Shown here: one piece after another, positions 45,311-54,062 of the stretch
Numbering within the stretch: position 1 is the first letter of the stretch
Layout of the letters: every line of letters begins with the position of its first letter
Origin: Xanthomonas prunicola
GTDB taxonomy: Bacteria; Pseudomonadota; Gammaproteobacteria; Xanthomonadales; Xanthomonadaceae
Assembly (NCBI RefSeq): GCF_002846205.1
Contig: NZ_PHKV01000001.1
Location: forward strand, 1,240,001-1,304,000
Direction: 5' to 3'
DNA length: 64,000 nt
Notes under the pieces: model-generated
Told to the model about the DNA's origin: nothing
The model's database searches: none
The model's input: the letters and a program-made list of their open reading frames with translations, nothing else
Made by a program: the position numbers and the translations under genes

Positions 45311-47073
45311 CAAGAGATCTCCATGAAGCCGGAGTTGCGCGCGGTGCGCCCTTCCAGCGGTTCGTTCTGCAGCGCGTGGAACAGTGCCCACGCCAGGTCC
45401 GCGTGGCCGGTCTCTTCCGAGCGGCCGGCGGTGAAGGTGGATTGCCGGCCGCTGGCCGTCATGGTCTTGCGGATGGCCATCAACGACTGCGCCATGTCGA
45501 TCCAGCCGGCGTCGAACTCCAGACGGCCGTTGTGGATCACATCGAACGCCTTGAGTACCAAGCGCGTTTTGACTTCCGGCGAGTAGCTGAAGGTGACCAG
45601 ATTCGGAAAGAACTGCTTCACCAGCTGCGCCACGCCACTGCCCATGCCGGTGGTGTCGATGCCGATATAGGTCACCCAGTACCGTTGCGTGACGCCATGA
45701 ATAAACTTGGCCTGTGCCGCGAAGTCCATGCCACGGAACTGATGCCGTTCGAGGATGCGGAACTTGCCGCCTGGGATGGACGGTGGAGCCACCACCACCA
45801 GGCCGGCGGTGTCGCCGGTATCAGCCGGGTCATAGCCAATCCACACCGCGCGATCGCCGTAGGGACGCAAGGCAAAGGGTTTGTAGTCGTCGCCCCACTC
45901 CACCCAGCTATCGACCATGCACGGCTGCAGCATCGCCAGCGGGAAGATGCTTGCGCCGTCGTCGACGAAGTCGCACATCAACAAGTTGGCGAAGGCGTCC
46001 GGGCTGTATTCCTCGCGCAGCTCGTCGATGTCGAACAGGTCGCAGCCACGGCGCTGGGCGTCGAGGATGTTGACGATCTGCCGCCACGCGCGGTCCTGGC
46101 AGCGGCGCCCGCCGGCCAGCGCGTCATGCGACACATCGATCTGGATCCGCTGCGCAGCCGGCTTGCCCTTGTTGCGGCGTTCGCCGGTCCAGAACGTGTA
46201 GGCCTCATGGGCCATGCTCGACGGGGTGCTGAAGTAGGTCTTGCGCCACTTCTTGTGCATCGCCATGCCGCTGGCGACCTTGTTCAATTCGTTGAACCCG
46301 TAGGTCCAGAAGAACTCGTCGAAGTAGAAATTGCCGTGGTAGCCCTGGGCGGTGCGTGCATTGGTGCCCAGAAAGAACAACTCGGCGCCGTTGGGAAACA
46401 CGATGCTGTCGCCGCCGGAGAGCGTCTCGTCGATGGTCTCGCGCACGAACTGCTGCATGTAGCCGCGGAACAGGTGCGCCTGCGCCTTGGAGGCGCTCAA
46501 GAAAATTTGATTGCGCCCGGTGGTGAGCGCATCGATCAGCGCTTCGCGGGCGAAGTAAAACGTGGCGCCGATCTGTCGCGACTTGAGGATGATGCGGGTG
46601 CGCTCGTTGCCGGCCCGATACCAATCGCGCTGATAGTCGAAGCAGCCGTCGACGAACGCCGTGGTCAGCTGTTCGATCTGTTCCTCGGTGAAGTCGTTGC
46701 GCTTGGGCTTCTTCTTGGGCGCAGCATTGCGATTGGCGACAGCCGGATTCAGGTCAGCTTCGTTGCCGCCGCCCTGGTAGCGCTGGATGCGCGCCTGGCG
46801 CTCCAGCTGCCGGTGCAGCAGATCAATTTCTTTGAAGTCGCCGCCGGACTTTTCCGGCTTCATGATCAGCACGACCAGGCGCGCTTCGAGTGCACCACCG
46901 ATGCGCTCAACGTTGTCTGCGCGATCCCACTCGTCACGCGACTTCCAGCTGTGTACAGTCTTCTCGTTCTCGCCGATGGCCTGCGCAATTTCGGTCACGC
47001 GCCATCCCATCCAGTACAGGAACTTGGCCTGTCTGCGGGTGTCCATCGGGAGCTGGGTGGCAACGCTTTGCAT
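45310..47073 (-). CDS. P: Terminase large (ATPase) subunit (P2 gpP)
   Basis: 587-aa ATPase (gpP is 590 aa). An N-terminal HTH (MGWRVTEIAQAIGENEKTVH) is followed by the ATPase with Walker A-like RIILKSRQIGAT and Walker B YFDEFFWT. The C-terminal nuclease-like part has IGIDTTGMG. I prefer ATG 47073; a GTG at 47094 is an alternative. Divergent from O. Confidence 0.95.
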   Translation of the reverse strand: MQSVATQLPMDTRRQAKFLYWMGWRVTEIAQAIGENEKTVHSWKSRDEWDRADNVERIGGALEARLVVLIMKPEKSGGDFKEIDLLHRQLERQARIQRYQGGGNEADLNPAVANRNAAPKKKPKRNDFTEEQIEQLTTAFVDGCFDYQRDWYRAGNERTRIILKSRQIGATFYFAREALIDALTTGRNQIFLSASKAQAHLFRGYMQQFVRETIDETLSGGDSIVFPNGAELFFLGTNARTAQGYHGNFYFDEFFWTYGFNELNKVASGMAMHKKWRKTYFSTPSSMAHEAYTFWTGERRNKGKPAAQRIQIDVSHDALAGGRRCQDRAWRQIVNILDAQRRGCDLFDIDELREEYSPDAFANLLMCDFVDDGASIFPLAMLQPCMVDSWVEWGDDYKPFALRPYGDRAVWIGYDPADTGDTAGLVVVAPPSIPGGKFRILERHQFRGMDFAAQAKFIHGVTQRYWVTYIGIDTTGMGSGVAQLVKQFFPNLVTFSYSPEVKTRLVLKAFDVIHNGRLEFDAGWIDMAQSLMAIRKTMTASGRQSTFTAGRSEETGHADLAWALFHALQNEPLEGRTARNSGFMEIS

Positions 47074-47215
47074 GCCGACCAGGGTGCGGCCCACCTCTTA
47101 ATCCCGACAGTTCAACGACGCGTAATCGCCTGATTTACACGGTGATTGCGTTGCTGCGCTATGCGTCGCGTTTGACCATGGGTCATCGCAAACGCATCCA
47201 GCGCAGAGGACACCC

Positions 47216-48058
47216 ATGTCGGCCAAGGCCAAGAAGTTTCGTTCCAACTGGTTCCGCGTGGCCGTCGAAGGGGCCACCACCGATGGCCGCACGATTCAGC
47301 GCAGCTGGATCGACGACATGGCCGCCACCTACAACCGCGAGACCTACAACGCCCGCATCTGGATCGAGCACATGCGCAGCCTGCTGCCGGACTCGCCGTT
47401 CCGTGCGTATGGCGATGTCACCGCTGTCAAGGCCGAAGAGGTCGAAATTGACGGCACCAAGCGTCTGGCGCTGTTTGCCCAGATCGAGCCGACCGCTGAT
47501 CTGATCACCATCAACAAGTCCAAGCAGAAGCTCTACACCAGCATCGAGGTGCAGGAGAAATTCGCCAACACCGGCAAGGCGTATCTGGTCGGCCTGGCCG
47601 TGACTGATTCGCCGGCCAGCCTGGGTACTTCCATGCTCAGCTTCGCCAGCCAGAACCCGGACGCCAATCCGCTGGCCGATCGCAAGCAGTCACCGGGCAA
47701 CCTGTTCACCGTCGCCGAGGAAACGGCGCTGGAATTCAGCGAAGTCAGCGAAGGCCCGGTCGCCAATCTGCTCAACCGGATCCGCACCGCGCTCAAGAGC
47801 GAGGACGCCACCAGCATCACCGCCGAGCAGTTCGCCGACCTCGGCCAGGGCGTCGAAGAGATCGCCGAGCACGTGCGCGGCCAGGACGAACGCTTCAACC
47901 GCCTGCAGGCCGAACACGCCGAGCAGAAGACCAAGCACGAGCAGCTGGCGAACGACCTGGCGCAGCTACGCGAGTCGCTGTCGCAGCAGCCCGACCCCGC
48001 GCAGCCCGCACGCCCGGTAGTCACCGGCAGCGGTGCGGCCGTGCTGACCGACTGCTGA
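47216..48058 (+). CDS. O: Capsid scaffolding protein/protease (P2 gpO)
   Basis: 280-aa protein (gpO is 284 aa). The N-terminal protease part carries a His in WIEHMRS near residue 52 and the Ser in SLGTSML; the C-terminal scaffold is a coiled coil (residues 190-270). GAGGA precedes ATG 47216. It guides assembly of gpN and cleaves capsid proteins. Confidence 0.94.
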   Translation: MSAKAKKFRSNWFRVAVEGATTDGRTIQRSWIDDMAATYNRETYNARIWIEHMRSLLPDSPFRAYGDVTAVKAEEVEIDGTKRLALFAQIEPTADLITINKSKQKLYTSIEVQEKFANTGKAYLVGLAVTDSPASLGTSMLSFASQNPDANPLADRKQSPGNLFTVAEETALEFSEVSEGPVANLLNRIRTALKSEDATSITAEQFADLGQGVEEIAEHVRGQDERFNRLQAEHAEQKTKHEQLANDLAQLRESLSQQPDPAQPARPVVTGSGAAVLTDC

Positions 48059-48117
48059 TCCCTCCGCCCCTTCGCACACCACACACACGCCGCCAGCGCC
48101 CCACCTTTGGAGCCATC

Positions 48118-49134
48118 ATGCAAAACGCCACCCGCCTGCAGTTCAACCAGTTCGCCGAGCAGATCGCCAAGCTCAACGGCATCACCTCCGCATTCCATTC
48201 CTTCGCTGTCGATCCGACCGTGCAGCAGAAGCTGGAAACGCGCATGCAGGAGTCGAGCGAGTTCCTGTCCAAGATCAATATCATCCCGGTGGACGAACTG
48301 TCCGGCCAGAAGGTGGGCATCGGCGTCACCGGCAGCATTGCCAGCCGCACCGATACCGGCGCCGGCAAGACCCGCACCCCGCGCAATGTGGCCGCGCTCG
48401 ACAAGAACGAGTACCTCGCCAAGAAGACCGACTTCGACACCGCCATTCCGTATGCGTTGCTCGATACCTGGGCCAAGTTCCCGGACTTCCAGGCGCGCCT
48501 GCGCGATGCCATCGTCAAGCGTCAGGCGCTAGACCGTCTGCAGATCGGCTTCAACGGCACGCACGCCGCCGCCGACACCGACCGCGCCGCATTCCCGCTG
48601 CTGGAAGACGTCAACATCGGCTGGCTGCAGCAGTACCGCACCAACGCCGCACAGCGCGTGCTGGCAAGCGGCAAGGCCGCCGGCAAGGTAGTCGTCGGCG
48701 GCTCTGCCGACGCCGACTACGGCAACCTTGATGCGCTGGTGTACGACGTCGTAAGCAACCTGCTGGACCCGTGGCACCGCAAGGATCCGAGCTTGGTGGT
48801 GGTGCTCGGCCGCGATCTGATGCACGACAAGTATTTCCCGATGGTCAACAAGGAGCAGCCGGCCAGCGAGAAGATCGCCACCGACCTGATCTTGAGCCAG
48901 CGCCGTGTCGGCGGCCTGCAGGTGGCCGAGGTGCCATACCTGCCCGACGGCGCGCTGATGGTGACCTCGCTGGCGAACCTGTCGATCTACTACCAGACCG
49001 GCGGCCGTCGCCGTTACATCCAAGAAGTGCCCGCGCGCGATCGCATCGAGAACTACGAGTCCTCCAACGATGCCTACGTGGTCGAGGACTACGGCTTGGG
49101 CTGCGTGGTCGAGCACATCGAGATCGAGGCCTAA
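48118..49134 (+). CDS. N: Major capsid protein (P2 gpN)
   Basis: 338-aa HK97-type capsid protein (gpN is 357 aa). It has the N-terminal helix and a central part with INIIPVDELSGQKVG and FPLLEDVNIGWLQQ. GGAG precedes the start. It directly precedes M. Confidence 0.95.
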   Translation: MQNATRLQFNQFAEQIAKLNGITSAFHSFAVDPTVQQKLETRMQESSEFLSKINIIPVDELSGQKVGIGVTGSIASRTDTGAGKTRTPRNVAALDKNEYLAKKTDFDTAIPYALLDTWAKFPDFQARLRDAIVKRQALDRLQIGFNGTHAAADTDRAAFPLLEDVNIGWLQQYRTNAAQRVLASGKAAGKVVVGGSADADYGNLDALVYDVVSNLLDPWHRKDPSLVVVLGRDLMHDKYFPMVNKEQPASEKIATDLILSQRRVGGLQVAEVPYLPDGALMVTSLANLSIYYQTGGRRRYIQEVPARDRIENYESSNDAYVVEDYGLGCVVEHIEIEA

Positions 49135-49137
49135 GCC

Positions 49138-49857
49138 ATGGCCGACAGTCCCGCCAAGCGTCACCACAGCCGCGTGCTCGCCGAGCTGCAAGCCGCCCAG
49201 CGTGCACCGCACCAGCTGATGGCTGGTGCGACGGCCTACGAGCAGCACATGGCGCAGCTTCAGAGCGATCGCCTGCGGCTGAAGCAGATCCAGTCCACCC
49301 AGGGCAAGGCGGCGCTCAAGGTGCAGCTGTTGCCGACCTACGTGCCGTACCTGGCCGGGGTACTGGCCGGCGGCCAGGGCGCGCAGGACGAGATCGTCAT
49401 GACGTGCATGGTCTGGCGCATTGATGCCGGCGACTATGCCGGCGCGCTGGAGCTGGGCGCCTATGTGCTCAAGCATGGCCTGCAGATGCCCGACCGCTTC
49501 TCCCGCACGGTGGGCTGCGTGCTGGCCGAGGAAGTGGCCGAGGCGGCGTTGTCGGCGCAGAAGACCGGCCAGCCCTTCGATGCGGCCGTGCTGGCCGACA
49601 CCGCCGCGCTGACGGCCGAGCAGGACATGCCCGACGAGGTGCGCGCCAAGCTGCACCTTGCACTGGCCCGCGCATCGCTGGCCGGCATCACCGATGAGAC
49701 GCCGGCCGACCAAGCGCAGCCGATCGCCGCTGCCGCTGTGGCCGACCTGCAGCGCGCCATCGCCTTGCACGGCAGCTGCGGCGGCAAGAAGGATCTGGAG
49801 CGCGCCGAGCGTCTCTTGAAGAAGTTCAGCGCTGAGCCTGCGGGCACCAGCGCCTAA
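49138..49857 (+). CDS. M: Terminase small (endonuclease) subunit (P2 gpM)
   Basis: 239-aa protein (gpM is 247 aa), helix rich with MTCMVWRIDAGDYAGALELG and a C-terminal region AEQDMPDEVRAKLH. It begins three bases after N. With gpP it cuts and packages DNA. Confidence 0.93.
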   Translation: MADSPAKRHHSRVLAELQAAQRAPHQLMAGATAYEQHMAQLQSDRLRLKQIQSTQGKAALKVQLLPTYVPYLAGVLAGGQGAQDEIVMTCMVWRIDAGDYAGALELGAYVLKHGLQMPDRFSRTVGCVLAEEVAEAALSAQKTGQPFDAAVLADTAALTAEQDMPDEVRAKLHLALARASLAGITDETPADQAQPIAAAAVADLQRAIALHGSCGGKKDLERAERLLKKFSAEPAGTSA

Positions 49858-49955
49858 CCGAGCGTCCCCGCAACCCTCGCCGGCTCGGGGCTGATCCACA
49901 GCACTCCATCGCTGCGGTGACGCCCCGACCACCGGCGATCTCTTCCGAGCCATCC

Positions 49956-50423
49956 ATGAGCGGATTCACTGCCACCGGTACGACCAGCGCCACGCCTGAT
50001 GCGATCGCCAATGCACCGTTCTGGCCGGCGATCGCACCGGCGACTGTGCGCGCGAGCATGCGCCTGGATGGCACCGTCACCGATGCCCGTCTGCGCCACG
50101 CCATTGTTGCCGCCATGCTGGCGGTCAACGATGAGCTGGATGCCTGGGCGCAGACGCAGCAGGCCGCCGGCTACGCGGCGCTGGCTGACGTGCCCAGCAC
50201 CACCGTCGATGGCGTCTCGCGCCGCGTGCAGCTGTACCTGCGCGCCGTTGCGTGTGCCACCGCTGTCGAGGTGGCAGAGCGTTACCGCAGCTTCGACGCG
50301 ACCGACAGTGCAAACCAGCGCGCCGACGACTTGTCACCCAGCATCACCGAGCTACGCCGCGATCAGCGCTGGGCCGTGCGCGACCTGCAGAACCTGCCGC
50401 GCAGCACGGTGGAGCTCATCTGA
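49956..50423 (+). CDS. L: Head completion/stabilisation protein (P2 gpL)
   Basis: 155-aa protein (gpL is 169 aa) from ATG 49956, with MLAVNDELDAWAQ and ATAVEVAERYRSFDAT, then RRDQRWAVRDLQNL. Its stop shares a base with the X start. Confidence 0.92.
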   Translation: MSGFTATGTTSATPDAIANAPFWPAIAPATVRASMRLDGTVTDARLRHAIVAAMLAVNDELDAWAQTQQAAGYAALADVPSTTVDGVSRRVQLYLRAVACATAVEVAERYRSFDATDSANQRADDLSPSITELRRDQRWAVRDLQNLPRSTVELI

Positions 50424-50632
50424 TGCGCGTGCACGCCATGCAAGGCGACACCGTCGACCTGCTGTGCTGGCGCCACCTGGGCAGCACGGCCGGCCTGGTC
50501 GAGCGCACCTACCTCCTCAATCCCGGCCTGGCCGAACTGGGCGCCGTGCTGCCGCATGGCACGCCAGTGGAGTTGCCCGAGGTAACCACCACCACGGCGG
50601 CGATGACGCCGCTTGTGCAGCTATGGGACTGA
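50423..50632 (+). CDS. X: Tail protein X (P2 gpX)
   Basis: 69-aa protein with a LysM-like fold, as in gpX (67 aa): GDTVDLLCWRHLG and VERTYLLNPGLAELG. The start overlaps the L stop (TGATG). Located at the tail/head side in P2-like phages. Confidence 0.92.
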   Translation: MRVHAMQGDTVDLLCWRHLGSTAGLVERTYLLNPGLAELGAVLPHGTPVELPEVTTTTAAMTPLVQLWD

Positions 50633-50636
50633 TCTG

Positions 50637-50993
50637 ATGACCGAACCCACCTCCGTATCGAGCGGCTTCTTGATCGCCACCGGTGTGGGCCTTGCCTCCG
50701 TGCTGCCTGGCATCGACGGTGACGCGCTGATCGGCGCCTTCGCCGGCGGCGCGCTGTTCGTCGTGTCCGCTGCCAAGCAACCGCTGCTGGCGCGATTGAT
50801 CTATTTCCCGGTGAGCGTGATCGCCGGCTACCAGCTGGCGCCGGAGCTGCTGCGCTGGTTGCCGATCAAGTCCAGCGGCGTGGCCGCTTTTGCGAGTGCC
50901 GCGTGCGCGATCACCGTCACGCTGGGCCTGATCGAAAAGAGCAAGTCGTTCGACTTTTCCTTCCTACGTCGTGGAGGTCCGCCCAGTGCATAG
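50637..50993 (+). CDS. Putative holin / phage membrane protein (118 aa)
   Basis: Three hydrophobic segments (residues about 8-28, 35-55 and 78-103) and a short basic tail fit the holin-like proteins between X and the endolysin in P2-like phages. It starts at ATG 50637, four bases after X. Overlaps the next gene by 8 bases. Confidence 0.75.
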   Translation: MTEPTSVSSGFLIATGVGLASVLPGIDGDALIGAFAGGALFVVSAAKQPLLARLIYFPVSVIAGYQLAPELLRWLPIKSSGVAAFASAACAITVTLGLIEKSKSFDFSFLRRGGPPSA

Positions 50994-51261
50994 CCTGGTC
51001 ACCGTCCTGACGTTGATGGCCTCGCTCGCCATCTGCGTCCGCCTGCTTACCTACCACCGCCCGGTCGATGCGCGCCATCGACGCGGCGCGGGCTGGTGCG
51101 CGTGGTTGCTGATCGCCAGCACCGGCGGTCAGGCGCTGCACATCCTGCTGGCCGGCGCCAGCTCGCAAGTCAGTCTCTGGCACCTGGGCACGTTGATCGT
51201 GCTGGCGGTGCTCACCTACCGCGCCCAGGGCAATGTGGCGCGCATCCTGAAGGTCGATTGA
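50986..51261 (+). CDS. Second small membrane protein of the lysis block (holin-like, 91 aa)
   Basis: The start is a GTG at 50986, set by GGAGGT about seven bases before it. Three hydrophobic segments are seen: near the N terminus, around residues 35-55, and 63-80. It belongs to the phage holin-family type with two adjacent small membrane proteins. Its stop overlaps the endolysin start by one base. Confidence 0.75.
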   Translation: MHSLVTVLTLMASLAICVRLLTYHRPVDARHRRGAGWCAWLLIASTGGQALHILLAGASSQVSLWHLGTLIVLAVLTYRAQGNVARILKVD

Positions 51262-51899
51262 TGTTCACCGATACCCAGCTCGCCTCGATCATGCAGTGCT
51301 CACCACAGCGCGCCCAGCGCTGGCATGGCCCACTGCTCACCGCCGCCAACCGCTTTGGCATCACCACCAAGCGTCGCGCCGCGCACTGGCTCGGCCAGGT
51401 CGGCCACGAAAGCCTGAGCCTGTCGCGGATGGAAGAAGGTTTGCACTACACCACCAGCGCCCGCTTGCTGGAGGTGTTTGGTGCACGCATCACCCCAGCG
51501 CAGGCGCCCAAGTTCCTGCGCAATGCGGTGGGCCTGGCCAACTTCGTCTACGCCGACCGCCTGGGCAACGGCAACGAAGCCAGCGGCGACGGCTATCGCC
51601 ACCGGGGCCGGGGCCCAATGCAGCACACCTTCCGGGGCAACTACCGCCGTATCGGTGTGCTGATCGGTCTGCCGGTGGAAGAGCAGCCGGATCTGTTGCT
51701 GCAGATCGAGCCGAGCGCCCTGGGCGCGGCGGCGTACTGGCAGGACAACGGCCTCAACGTGCTGTCCGATGCGGGCGATGTGCTCGGTCTGGGCCGCAAG
51801 ATCAACCTGGGCAACGTACGCGCCAAGCGCTTGCCGGAAGGCCACAGCGATCGCGTCACGCGCACGCAGCGCGCCCTGCAGATCCTGTGCGTACCCTGA
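51261..51899 (+). CDS. Glycoside hydrolase 19 (chitinase-like) endolysin
   Basis: 212-aa lysozyme-type enzyme of the GH19 family. The catalytic Glu pair lies in GHESLSLSRMEEGLHY, and substrate-site residues lie in HRGRGPMQHTF. It lacks a signal peptide, so it depends on the holin. Starts at ATG 51261. Confidence 0.92.
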   Translation: MFTDTQLASIMQCSPQRAQRWHGPLLTAANRFGITTKRRAAHWLGQVGHESLSLSRMEEGLHYTTSARLLEVFGARITPAQAPKFLRNAVGLANFVYADRLGNGNEASGDGYRHRGRGPMQHTFRGNYRRIGVLIGLPVEEQPDLLLQIEPSALGAAAYWQDNGLNVLSDAGDVLGLGRKINLGNVRAKRLPEGHSDRVTRTQRALQILCVP

Positions 51900-52387
51900 T
51901 GGTTACGCGCCTGATCATCTTGCTGGCGCTGATTGCAGTGCTCGTCGGCGGCTGCGTGTGGCAGGAGCAACGCGTCAGCGCAGCGCAGCAAGACCGCGAT
52001 GCAGCGCTGCAGGCCAAGCGCCAGGCCGAAGCGGAACGCGACAGCGCTAAAGGCTCCACCACCGTCGTGACGCAGTACGTCGACCGCGTGCAGATCGTGC
52101 GCGAAGCCGGCGCCACCATCACCCGCGAGATCCCGATCTATGTCACCCAGAAAGCCGATGCTGCTTGCGCTATCCCTGCTGGCTTTGTGCGGCTGCACGA
52201 CGCCGCCGCCTCGGGCAACCCTGCCGGGCCGCCCACCGGAAATCCTGATGCGCCGGCCGCCGGCATTACGCTCTCTGGCATCGCCGGCACCGTCGCCGAC
52301 AACTACACCAGCTGCCACGCCACCGCCGCGCAGCTGAGCGCGCTGCAGGACTGGATCGATCTGCATCTACCGGCAGCGGCGCCATGA
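51899..52387 (+). CDS. Rz: Rz-like i-spanin
   Basis: 162-aa protein with one N-terminal helix (LIILLALIAVLVGGCVW), then a coiled coil (residues 25-55) and a C-terminal domain with paired cysteines. It starts on the endolysin stop (TGATG). It spans the periplasm with Rz1 to fuse membranes at lysis. A second reading frame inside it encodes Rz1. Confidence 0.88.
   Translation: MVTRLIILLALIAVLVGGCVWQEQRVSAAQQDRDAALQAKRQAEAERDSAKGSTTVVTQYVDRVQIVREAGATITREIPIYVTQKADAACAIPAGFVRLHDAAASGNPAGPPTGNPDAPAAGITLSGIAGTVADNYTSCHATAAQLSALQDWIDLHLPAAAP
52140..52337 (+). CDS. Rz1: Rz1-like o-spanin lipoprotein, nested in Rz
   Basis: 65-aa protein in the +1 frame of Rz. The start is ATG 52140 or 52158. The signal ends in a lipobox (LLALCGC), followed by a Pro-rich mature part. 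Nested lipoprotein Rz1 genes with high Pro are known from lambda and P2 (LysC). Confidence 0.85.
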   Translation: MSPRKPMLLALSLLALCGCTTPPPRATLPGRPPEILMRRPPALRSLASPAPSPTTTPAATPPPRS

Positions 52388-52803
52388 TCAAGCCCGCCAG
52401 CCTGCGCGCGCATCTGGTCGCGGCATTGCCGGATCTGGCGCGCGATGCCGACCGGCTGCTGGTGTTTATCGACGCCGGCAGCCTGGTCAGCACGTTCCAG
52501 CCGGGGCTGTCGTTCGAGTATCAGTACACCCTCAACCTGATTCTGACCGACTACGCCGGCCATCCCGACAGCGTGATGCTGCCGCTGCTGGAATGGGTGC
52601 AGGTCAATCAGTCCGAGCTACTCTCCAACCCTGCGCGACGCGGCGATATCGCCTTCGAGGCCGACATCCTCGCCAACGATGCGGTGGATCTGTCGATCAA
52701 GTTGCCGCTTACCGAACGGGTGGTCGTGACGGCGAAGGACGGCGGCGGCTATGACATGACGCATGCGCCTGAGCCGCAGATTGATTCCACATGGATGACT
52801 TGA
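52384..52803 (+). CDS. R: Tail completion protein (P2 gpR)
   Basis: 139-aa protein (gpR is 155 aa) with LVSTFQPGLSFEYQYTLNLI and VMLPLLEWVQVNQ. The ATG overlaps the last codons of Rz, and the 3' end overlaps S by 13 bases. Confidence 0.93.
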   Translation: MIKPASLRAHLVAALPDLARDADRLLVFIDAGSLVSTFQPGLSFEYQYTLNLILTDYAGHPDSVMLPLLEWVQVNQSELLSNPARRGDIAFEADILANDAVDLSIKLPLTERVVVTAKDGGGYDMTHAPEPQIDSTWMT

Positions 52804-53237
52804 CCGCGCTGGAAAACTGGGCGGCGCCGCTGCTGGCGCGCCTGCAGGAGGGCGAGCGACGCAATTTGGCCCGCAAGATCGGCACCGCGTTGCGGCGCTC
52901 GCAGAGCCAGCGCATCGGCAAGCAACAGGCGCCGGACGGCACACCGTATGCGCCGCGCAAGGAACAACTGCGGGACAAGGCGGGCAGAGTCAAACGCAAG
53001 AAGATGTTTGCCAAGCTGCGGCAGGCCAAGTACTTCAAGGTCAGCGCCAGCCCTAACCAGGTGAGCGTGGGATTTATGGGGCGTGTGTCGCGCATTGCCC
53101 GCGTGCATCAAGAGGGGTTGACCGAGCGGGTGCGACCTATTGGTCCGATGGCCCGATATGACAAGCGCGTGCTGCTGGGCCTGTCCGAAGAAGATCGGCA
53201 GCTCATCCGCGATCAACTCTTGAACCACCTAACCTAA
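52791..53237 (+). CDS. S: Tail completion protein (P2 gpS)
   Basis: 148-aa protein (gpS is 150 aa), basic, with NLARKIGTALRRSQSQRIG and VGFMGRVSRIARVHQEGL. Ends the late block before an AT-rich insertion. Confidence 0.93.
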   Translation: MDDLTALENWAAPLLARLQEGERRNLARKIGTALRRSQSQRIGKQQAPDGTPYAPRKEQLRDKAGRVKRKKMFAKLRQAKYFKVSASPNQVSVGFMGRVSRIARVHQEGLTERVRPIGPMARYDKRVLLGLSEEDRQLIRDQLLNHLT

Positions 53238-53414
53238 ACCGATACCACCGAGGAGGCTTGGCAACGACCTCGACCATAAAGAAGCATTGAGGGCGATCAA
53301 CCACGATGATAAAGTGACCTTGCATCGTTTTTAAAAAATTTAATTAAGCGCCACAATCAAAAAGAACGGTGCAGCCGACAGATCCTTTTTGAAGGTTAAA
53401 CCTAAAGGCCTCTT

Positions 53415-53834
53415 ATGTTTGAACAAGCAGACCCTGATTATGTGCGTATCGTGAACCAATACCTTGAATCCCAGCAATTCATCTTGACTCATGAGAACTC
53501 AATGGATTGCAGCCTTTGGCGTTCAGAAGAGAGCGAAGATCAGGATGTCAATCTATTGGGGGATGGAAAGATTTTATTTATTGAAAATTATAAGAAAGGA
53601 AAGTATCAAGAGATAGAGAGAAGCCATGGAATGTCGGGGGAAGAAATAAGTTCAGCTGTTGAAGCGATGGTAGTCCCACTTGCGGACCCAAGCTCATATG
53701 AAACATTCACCATCGAAGAACTTGACCGCATTAGCGTTGAGCCAGGTGGCGGCATTGTCATTTCCTACACGGTTCTGTGCCTCGTTGACCAAGATACTCA
53801 CTTGTACATTCTCGTTAAAGACACTGACCAATAG
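53415..53834 (+). CDS. AT-rich moron gene, hypothetical protein (139 aa)
   Basis: It lies between S and J, where P2 has no such gene. Its base and codon use are clearly richer in A and T than the rest of the prophage. The product is acidic and soluble (MFEQADPDYVRIVNQYLESQ, later EELDRISVEPGGGIVISYTV), with no signal or membrane segment. It could be a lysogeny-expressed immunity-like or accessory protein; I do not recognise the family. AAAGG precedes the ATG at 53415. Confidence 0.7.
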   Translation: MFEQADPDYVRIVNQYLESQQFILTHENSMDCSLWRSEESEDQDVNLLGDGKILFIENYKKGKYQEIERSHGMSGEEISSAVEAMVVPLADPSSYETFTIEELDRISVEPGGGIVISYTVLCLVDQDTHLYILVKDTDQ

Positions 53835-53981
53835 CTTCGGGGACATTAAAATAACCCAAAGCAATTTGGCACAGCTTATTCTTGCGAAAATCGCTTGGCC
53901 GCGCGACGTGAATCATGCAGCTTGAATTTGAAGTCCAAGTAAGACGAGAAATTCCGTTTATTTGGAAAATTACATAGCTCC

Positions 53982-54051
53982 GTAGTTGGTCAAACTACAT
54001 AGAAAAATCCTGGATAAATTAGGCCCAGGTACGAAGAATGTTGATTCGTAC
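53982..54051 (+). promoter_or_regulatory. Two hairpins after the moron gene, before J
   Basis: GTAGTT/AACTAC (53982-53998, loop GGTCA) and GTACGAA/TTCGTAC (54029-54051, nine-base loop). Neither has a long T run. They sit between the moron gene and J and could end moron transcription or mark the J promoter. Confidence 0.45.
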
Positions 54052-54062
54052 TTGGATCTCAT

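Noticed and set aside
45265-47133. Forward frame of 622 codons opposite the terminase gene
   Set aside because: Antisense shadow of gpP; no ribosome site and no recognisable fold.
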